Shown piece by piece: positions 56,331 through 64,000 of a DNA stretch of 64,000 nt (the first letter of the stretch is position 1; each line of letters starts with the position of its first letter). Made by a program: the position numbers and the translations under genes. Source of the DNA: Zizania palustris (Eukaryota; Streptophyta; Magnoliopsida; Poales; Poaceae); the NCBI GenBank assembly GCA_019279435.1, contig JAAALK010000289.1, positions 8,872,342-8,936,341 on the forward strand, given 5' to 3'. Below the pieces are notes generated by a model. It was not told the origin of the DNA. It did no database searches and was given only the letters and a program-made list of their open reading frames with translations.

Positions 56331-59300
56331 GTCATCCGTGGCACAGCTGATGGCATACTTCAAGCAGTATGCCAAGGCAGAGGAGGGCTACCTTCGACGA
56401 GCCATAGCACCCGCACCTGCCCTCCGAGAAGTGAAGACAGAGCCCTCCGAGAGGAAAGAAGCATTTCCGTTCGGATGTGTTAAGCATCGCACCCTCCATT
56501 CGAAAGGCACCTGCCAGTTATCAGCAAGCGCAAGGCTTCAAGGCTGGAGCGTCGAAGCCTCAAGAAAGAGTACCTGGCAGGCACCAGAGTTTTTTCTGCT
56601 GCGTGCATGGTGATAATAGAAGCCACGACACGAAGGACTACAAGTCGGTGTTAACCCTTCAGGGTGAATACCTAGGACGAAGTACCAGGCGGGGTACATC
56701 GGATCAAACCCCACTAGCGGCACGGTCGGAGCCTGTGCAAATTGTGGCCTGAGCCGGTGTCCCTGAAGCCCCCATGCGACTGCCGGTGGCCAATATTATG
56801 CCACCATCAAAGCAGGAAGACCCCCAAGGCCGTGGCAAGCGAGTGGTCCTACCCATCTCCGTTGGGGGGACCCTCGGTAACATGTCGAAGAGGCAGCGGC
56901 ATGAATACGTCCACGAAGTAGGGCAAATTGGGACCTGGAGTTCCACGGAAGGGATGCCAGAATGGTCGCATGTGCCCATTTCTTTTACTGCCAGTGATGC
57001 CGCGGGGGTGAAGTTCCCCCAGGCTAACCCCTTGGTCATTTCTGCAGATATAGCAGGGGTGGAAGTCCGAAGGATCCTGGTAGACGGCCCGAGCTCCGAA
57101 GATATACTTTTTGTCCAGGCCTTCGATCAAATGTGCATACCCCAGAAGAATCTACTTCCAGCGGCCCGGCCACTTCAAGGCTTCGCAGGTCCGCCCCTCG
57201 ATGCCCTTGGCCAAATAGGCCTTGAGGTTGCTTTCAGAGAGGGGCCTTTGGCCAGGGTGGAGGAGGTGATCTTCGACGTCGTCGACGCCCCCTATGCTTA
57301 CAACGCAATCTTTGGGCGAGGGATGCTGAACCAATTTGGAGCTATAGCGCATCACATCTATCTCTGTCTCAAAATGCCCACGAAAGGTGGAGTTCTTACT
57401 ATTTCAGGAGACCTAGCTATAGCCCGAAGGATGGAGTATGGTCACGGCCAGCCGTTGGACCCCCGGCAAGTGCACAATGTGATGAACCATGTAGAAGAGG
57501 TTGCGGAGGCTTTGAACTCTTCGAAGGGGCTCTCCCTTAAACCAAGCCCGAAAGGTGATGTCGTGACGAAGATAATATCGAAGGATGGCAAAGAATACCC
57601 AATATAGTTCGGCAAGGGGCTATCCCCAGAGATAGCTACCTCGTTGGAAGAAGTCGTCAAGCAAAATTTGGACGTATTTGCCTGGACTGATGAAGACATC
57701 ACCGGGGTTGATCGGAGCATCATCGAAAGCTTGCTCGTCAACCTGAAAGCTAGGCCGCTGCGCCAGGGGCTCCGCAAGCTGTCTGCAGAAAGGGCGGGCC
57801 TTGCAAAGATCGAAGTAGAGAAATTGCTGATGGCTGGCATCATCAGGGAGGTAGCCCATACCGAGTGGTTGGTGAACCCTGTTTTTGTAAGGAAGAAGGA
57901 CTCGAACAAGTGGTGCATGTGTATTGACTTTACTTCATTAAATAAAGCATGCTCGTGAGACCCCTACCCGATGCCCCGAATAGACCAGCTGGTGGATTCC
58001 ACAGCCGGCTCCGAATTACTAAGCTTCCTTGATGCTTACTCCGGGTATCACCAAGTCTGGCTAAAGCGTGAAGACGAAGCCAAGACAAGTTTCATAACTC
58101 CATCTGGGGTATTTTGTTATGTACGAATGCCTTTTGGCTTGCGGAATGCCGGAGCCACATTTTCACATTTAATAGCTAAGGCTCTAAGTCACCAAATAGG
58201 CCGAAATGTCGAAGCCTATATGGATGACATTGTAATAAAGAGTGCTCAAAAGCACCAGCATAGTCTAGACCTAGCTGAAACGTTTGAGAGCCTCCGAGCA
58301 CGTGGAGTACGCCTCAACCCTGAAAAATGTATATTCGGAGCGCAGGCAGGAAAACTGCTAGGGTACTTAGTTTTGAGCAGGTGAATCGAAGCTAGCCCAA
58401 TGCAGATAAGTGCACTGCAAAGAATGGCTCCACCAGGGAATTTGAAGCAAGTCCAAAAGCTAGCAGGAAGGCTCGCAGCTCTTAGTAGATTCCTGGCCAA
58501 GTCAATAGAATGAAGCCTCCCAATTTTCAAAGCCCTAAAGGGGTCCGAAAGCTTCAATTGGATGCCGGAGTGCCAGAAGAGCTTCGACGACATCAAAGCA
58601 TACCTCGGAAGCCTGTCAATGCTTACTGTGCCCCTCCCGGAGGAAACACTCCTCCTTTACCTTGCAGCAATGGGCTCCGCAGTAAATGGAGTACTGGTCA
58701 GGGAAGTTGAGCTTAAGGGAAAGCTGGTGCAGAACCCAGTTTATTTTGTTTCAAAAGCTTTGTACGGAGCTAAGATAAGATACTCCGAGCTCGAGAAATT
58801 TGCTTATTCCCTAGTAATGGCCTCGCGGAAGCTAAGGCATTACTTTCTGGCGCACAACCTAATCGTTCCTACCTCGTACCCTCTTGGTGATATGCTCTGA
58901 AGCAAAGATTCTACGGGTAGGATGGGAAAATGGGCTGTCGAGCTAGCCCCCTTCGGAATCTCCTTCATGGCAAGAACAGCTATCAAATCCCAAATCATAG
59001 CCGACTTCGTAGCAGAGTGGACTCCATCTGCAGTTTGGGCTCCAGAGGAGTCCTCCGAAGGTTTATGGACAAAATTTTCTGACGGAGCTTATCAGGCATC
59101 TAGCGCCGGAGCTGGAGCAGTCATCATATCACCGTCAGGGCAAAAAGCAATATATTCTGCGAGGCTCAACTTTAAGACCACCAATAATATCGCAGAATAC
59201 GAAGGGATCCTGCTAGTCCTCTGAAACGCAAAGGCACTTGGAGCAGCAAGGATAATAATTAAAACAGATTCCCAAGTCGTTGCAGGGCATGTCGATAGAA

Positions 59301-60755
59301 GCTATCAAGCAAAGAACCCACATCTAGCGAAGTACCTGGAGGAAATCCACAAGACTGAAGAAGCATTCAAAGGATTTTCTGTTCGAAGTATCCCTCGAGC
59401 AGATAATCAACTTGTAGACATTCTAGCAAATGCTGCAGCCGGAGCATTGGACTTACCGGAGGGTGCTTTTTATGAAGAATTAGTCAAACCTGCTGTCAAT
59501 CAATTACCCTCCGCAGAAGTCGTGTGCATTCCAGCTCCAGATTGGCGGGCTCCGATAATGGATATCTTGCAAGGTAGTACAGACTCTTCAGAAGGTCTGG
59601 ATTTCTGAAGGTTACAGGCAAGGGCTAGAAATTATAAGCTTGTCAGTGGAATGTTGTACAAAGCCGGAGGGTGTTCTCCTCTACTCCGGTGCATCTCTCA
59701 ACCCGAAGGCCAAGATATACTGCGGGACATTCACGAAGGTTTATGTGGAAGCCACTTAGCCTCTCGCGCTCTAGCAGGCAAAACACTTCGGCAGGGGCTT
59801 TACTAGCCGACAATTGTAAGAGGTGCGGAGGAGTTGGTCTGAACCTGCCAAGGATTCCAGTGGATGGGAAGACGAAACCACCATCCGCCAGTTCCACTTC
59901 AAGTCATTGCCCCGGTGTGGCCAATGGCTCGGTGGGGAATGGACCTCATAGGCCCTTTTCCAATGGCCAAAGGCAGCTTGAAGTTTGCAGTGGTAGCAAT
60001 CGAATATTTTTCAATGTGGGTTGAAGCAGAACCATTGACTGCTATCACTTCAAGGAATATGCAAAAGTGTTTCTGGCAAAATATTATATGCAGGTTCGGA
60101 GTGCCAAGGGAGCTAACCGTGGATAATGGAACCCAGTTCAAAGCTGACATATTCAAAGAATTTTGTGAAGAACTGGGCATTAAGTTATGCTTCGCAGCAG
60201 TACGCCATCCACAGTACAACAGAGCTGTCGAGCGAGCAAAACGGTAACATTCTCTCCAGTCTGAATCAACATTTTGTCGGGTTGGCCAAGGGGCTGTGGG
60301 TCGAGGAGCTTCCCAAGATCTTGTGGTCCATTCGAACCACTCAAGCCAGGTCCACAGGCTTTACCCCATTTAGACTACTATTCGGAGATGAGGCCATGAC
60401 TCCTACGGAGCTCAGGGGTGGATCCCTTCGTGTAGTGCAGCCCGGAGATGAAGATGAAAGAAACACTTCGCTGGACTTGTCAGAAGAAACAAGGCTTCAA
60501 GATGTCGCCAATCTGACGAAGTACCAAGACCAAACAAAAACATGGTATGACCCAAAGATAAAGCTGAACGAGCTTAGACCAGGTCATTTAGTTTTGAGAA
60601 GTGTAATAGCCCCGGGGAAGCTAGGAAATAAATGGGAAGGACCATATATTATCCTACGCTCAGGGTGCCCCGGATCATTTAAATTAGCTAATTTAGAAGG
60701 GGAAGAATTGAAACATGCATGGCATGCGGAGCACCTTAAGCATTACTATGCTTAG
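56331..60755 (+). pseudogene. pol: Element F gag 3' part and pol (Tat), heavily decayed
   Basis: Homologous to E over its whole length: end of gag with a frameshift near 56480-56610; retropepsin (about 56774-57300; active site reads Asp-Gly-Pro instead of E's Asp-Gly-Gly); reverse transcriptase with Tyr-Met-Asp-Asp at 58217-58228; RNase H; second RNase H (Phe-Ser-Asp-Gly-Ala near 59075); and integrase (Asp-Asn-Gly near 60122). In the main frame I count stops at 57605, 57956, 58382, 58511, 58898, 59222, 59606, 59804 and 59840. One extra A near 60236-60241 shifts the end, which then runs to TAG at 60753-60755. Several stops fall where E has Arg, as expected from CGA to TGA change. Confidence 0.9.
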
Positions 60756-60939
60756 GGGCTCCTTGTAATCACTTGTAAAAATTCCTTTTCTAAATAAAGT
60801 GGAGGGTCAAATTTTGTTTGCTCTTCGAATATCCCTTACTCCTGATGGACGCATCGGGAGGACGGAGATGCTTGCAGAGTAAAGCATCTTTCCCAAGACC
60901 CGGGCAACAGCCTGCGAACCATGGGTTCAAGAGCTTCGC

Positions 60940-61590
60940 TGCTAGCCTACGGATTCTAGGCTACGGCTTGTTAGGATTCGTAGAAGAGTCTAAGGACTTT
61001 AAAGGAACAGATTTCCGGCCACCGGGTTCGAAGTATCTGTTAAAGAGCCAAAGGTGGCCAACCTACGGGTCCTAGGCTCCGACTTGTTAGGATCTGTAGA
61101 AGAGTCTAAGGACTTTAAAAGAACAGATTTCCAGCCTCCGGGTTCGAAGTATCTGTAAAAGATCCGAAGGTGGCCAGCCTACGGGTCCCAGGCTACGGCT
61201 TGTTAGGATCCGTAGAAGAGTCTAAGGACTTTAAAAGAACAGATTTCTGGCCTCCGGGTTCGAAGTATCTGTAAAGAGCCGAAGGTGGCCAGCCTACGGA
61301 TTCCAGGCTACGGCTTGTTAGGATCCGTAGAAGAGTCTAAGGACTTTAAAAGAACAGATTTCCGGCCTCCAGGTTTGAAGTATCTATAAAAGAGCCGAAG
61401 GTGGCCAGCCTACGTGTCCCAAGCTCCGGCTTATTAGGATCTGTAGAAGAGTCCAAGGACTTTAAAGATAAACAGACTTCTGTCCTGCGAGTTTGAAGCA
61501 TCTGTATAAGAGTCGAAGGTGACCAAGCAATAAGGTTTCAAGGCTCCGGCCGACGAGACACTTTTAAAAGTCCTAAGCGACTAGTATATG
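60940..61590 (+). repeat. ~116-bp tandem array in element F, about 5.5 units
   Basis: Units start (at the CTACGGCTTG-like segment) near 60961, 61078, 61193, 61308, 61424 and 61544, a spacing of 115-120 bp, and diverge toward the right end. It lies between F pol and the F antisense gene, as the 36-bp array does in E, but the sequences are unrelated. Confidence 0.9.
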
Positions 61591-61792
61591 GACCTATGAT
61601 CGAAGAGCCCTACAAAAAGGTAAAATATGGTTACTAAGTATTGTGCGAAGCATCGAATAGTTGTGCACATCAATGTGACCGATGGACCTTTTTGCAACGC
61701 GTGAGGTCCCCCACCCACAAGGAGGGGTAGGAGGGTAAAGAACAAACAAGATGCTTCTGGTGCAATTCATATTAATTTATCATACTTTTACA

Positions 61793-64000
61793 TTAGTAGA
61801 AGTTTTGGTCCAAGCCTAAGAAAAACCAGAGACACTGTCGGCCTCTAGAGCTACTTCTCCAGCTACTTTGTCCTACGGAGCTTGAAGCCACCGGGATTGT
61901 CCTTTTTGTTCGAGTGCTTCTCTTCTTCTTCGAGGCTCGCAGTTTCTTCTGCTCCTCTTGAAGCTCGGCCCAAGTCAGAAGTCTTTTGGAGTTAGCCTCC
62001 GCAGTGTCTTTGGCTTGATACTCCGAATCAGACCAATCCATATGTTCGGAGGATGAAGACGCCTTCTCTTTTTCCTCCTCCTTGATATAAGCTAAGACTT
62101 CTTGAAAGACCTCGAGGGTTACCTCCCCTTTATCTCCACGAGGAACAGAGAAGCGAGAGTGGTGGTAAGGCCTTAAGATCTTGAGGCTTGCCCACTCCTT
62201 CTAGAGCCCTTCGTTAAAATCCAGTATCTCGAAGTTAGGTTCCGAAGGGCATGACATAACCTAAAAGAACAAAACACTGAAACAAGCTCTTTGTTTATAA
62301 ACTTTTCATTAATGCAAAGGGCTTTACAAGATTTCTTATACATAATTGTCCTATGAGTTAGACATGCGAGTCGGTTGGTGGAGTAGGAGGTGCCGGAGCT
62401 GGCGAGGCTAGAAGCGGCGGCCTTGTCTGTGCTTGCTTCTGCCGACGGGCCTCGTCGATCCAAGCTTTAGCTGCAACCTTGTGGTCTGTCTTCCAGGTTG
62501 ACCGGAAAACTTCCCAGGCCGAGGCTACATTCGGCAAATGATGCAACAAGTCCTCGGATGCAAAGCTTCTGGGTGTCGAACCCCCGACCGGAGCGATAGG
62601 AATCTGAAGGGCTTCGAGGTGGCAGAGAACTCCAATTTCGGCGCACTGTCCGAAGATCTCTCCATACCGGACACCGGAGCTCATCATCAGCGACGCAGCC
62701 ACTTGGATCCTCTTCATCTTCCGCTCGAGGGACTCGCTGGCCACAGCAGAAGACGAAGGGCACATGGTGCCAAAATATTCCAAGGTACCCTGAAGGGCAT
62801 CCAAGGTACGTTCTGCTGCATTAGCATTCTTCTTCTCCGCCGTCTCCAGCCCCGTAGTGGTAGCAGACACTTCGGCCATCTGGGACAGCAAGGAGCTATT
62901 CTGGGCCATTGCTTGCTTGAGAGAGCATTGGAGCTCTACCAGCTGGGTGCTCGATGTAGCCGCCGCCTGTCGGAGTTTCTCAACCTCCGCCCGGAGCACC
63001 AAGCACTCGGCTTCAACTTCTTGGGCTGAAGTCCGGAGTGCATCGCTGTCCTGCCTTGTGAGTCGGAGGGCTTCGTCGGCTTCAGCCCTAGCCCTCCGTT
63101 CTTCGAGGACTTCTTCCTCCAACTGAAGTGCTCTCTCTTCGGAGCCCTTGAGCGTGGCTTGGAGGGTGGTGACCTTCCATTTGAGTCTATTGGTTTCGAC
63201 TTCATTGGAAGTCGCTGCCGCTCTAGCAAGGACAAATTGCTGCAAAAGGAACAAGTAAGTACCAAATATTTGCATTTACTAATTGAAAATATTTGTGGTA
63301 CTTTTTATACCTGAAGGGCAGCCCTTTTGAGGGCCATGTTGAGCCCCGGGGGGCCTGGCTACGCTCAGAACAGAGACCAAGTCGGAGTTGGCAATGTCCT
63401 GGCTTTTCTCCGCCAAAGGCTCCAGGAGCGCCCGGAGGCCCGTCCGTTGCTCCAGAAATGGAGCTAGCAGAGGAAGCCATTGGAAGAGGGTGTCATCGTT
63501 GGGCCGGGAGGGAGTCTGAGGCTTGACATGCTTTTTCCCCTCCCCGGCACGAAGACAGGTGGCTCGACTCCGGCGGAAGTAGCTCCTCCTTCGGTGGCTA
63601 CCCCTTCGGCTGAAGCCACGTCGGCAGGAATGGCCCCAGCCACCGGAGTCGCATCAGTAGGGATGGCCTCGACCACCGGAGCAACATCGGCGGTAACGGA
63701 CCCGGCAATCGGGGCGAGGGTGTCTAGTGGAGTCGAGGCATCCATCGGAACCACAACCCCAGAAGAAGCTGGAGCTTCGTGTGCCACCGGGGCTACGTCG
63801 CCCTTCGATGTGCCTGCAGCATCAAGGTATTTGGTGAACATTTACAAGTAAAAATTGTGCAGGAATCGACCAAGGCAAAAGATTCGAAGGGTACCTTCGG
63901 AGGCACCGTGAGGTAAAATCGTCGGGTCCTCCAGGACCTCGTACATCCAGAGAATCTCGTCGAGGTCGTCCCCCAAAGTCCTCTCCTGAGTGTTTGTCAC
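61793..64000 (-). pseudogene. Antisense gene of element F, homologue of the E gene; partial and decayed
   Basis: Predicted minus-strand exons: 2 (partial) 64000-63895, 3 63813-63311, 4 63239-62364, 5 62260-61793. Introns 63814-63894, 63240-63310 and 62261-62363 have GT...AG ends and sit at the same places and phases as in E. Exon 4 has the coiled coil and the same C-terminal segment (Tyr-Gly-Glu-Ile...; His-Leu-Glu-Ala; Trp-Lys-Thr; Ala-Trp-Ile-Asp-Glu-Ala). Exon 5 shares an Asp-Trp-Ser-Asp-X-Glu motif and the Trp-Ala-Glu-Leu-Gln-Glu-Glu-Gln segment with E. Damage: frameshifts in exon 3 (about 63520 and 63350) and TAG at 62201-62203 in exon 5. As in E, retaining the last intron gives Val then a stop (62358-62360). 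The 5' exons lie beyond the window. Confidence 0.78.

Overview
The window looks like intergenic heterochromatin of a plant, most likely a grass. It is packed with long, nested LTR retrotransposons of Ty1/copia SIRE-Maximus type and Ty3/gypsy Tat type, and some coding domains are very GC-rich. I found no intact host gene, tRNA, rRNA or prokaryotic feature. The species cannot be named from sequence alone.

Left third (1-26782): two copia elements of one family. Only the 3' end of element A is present (1-2714: internal tail plus 3' LTR). It abuts element A', whose 5' LTR lacks its first ~265 bp (2715-4092). A' has a decayed gag-pol and is interrupted twice: by a 3.4 kb solo LTR (6124-9564, target duplication GTTTG) and by a complete copia element B in its 3' LTR (14768-25600, target duplication ACTAT). 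B's two ~1.98 kb LTRs differ at about ten positions, so B is young, but its pol carries a one-base frameshift.

Middle (26783-42485): remains of gypsy Tat elements. A decayed pol (C) runs into an LTR-like stretch (29545-31233), a second 5' leader with a gag fragment (G), a four-exon fragment of a plant NADP-isocitrate dehydrogenase gene, and another LTR. That LTR is cut by element D on the minus strand (33032 onward). D contains its own ~1 kb solo LTR (35559-36552).

Right third (42486-64000): Tat element F (plus strand) sits in D's gag, and Tat element E (44056-56325, target duplication CCTGT) sits in F's gag. E encodes gag-pol in one frame with two stop codons, then a 36-bp tandem array. It then carries a long gene on the opposite strand with five predicted exons, its own TATA box and a poly(A) signal. 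F has the same layout, including a tandem array of unrelated sequence and a decayed homologue of the antisense gene with introns at the same positions and phases.

Nesting order: E in F, F in D, D in the G LTR; B and the 3.4 kb solo LTR in A'; A' probably in C. The strongest leads are the spliced antisense gene shared by E and F and the captured isocitrate dehydrogenase fragment. Splice sites, domains and ages were read by eye; no search was run.
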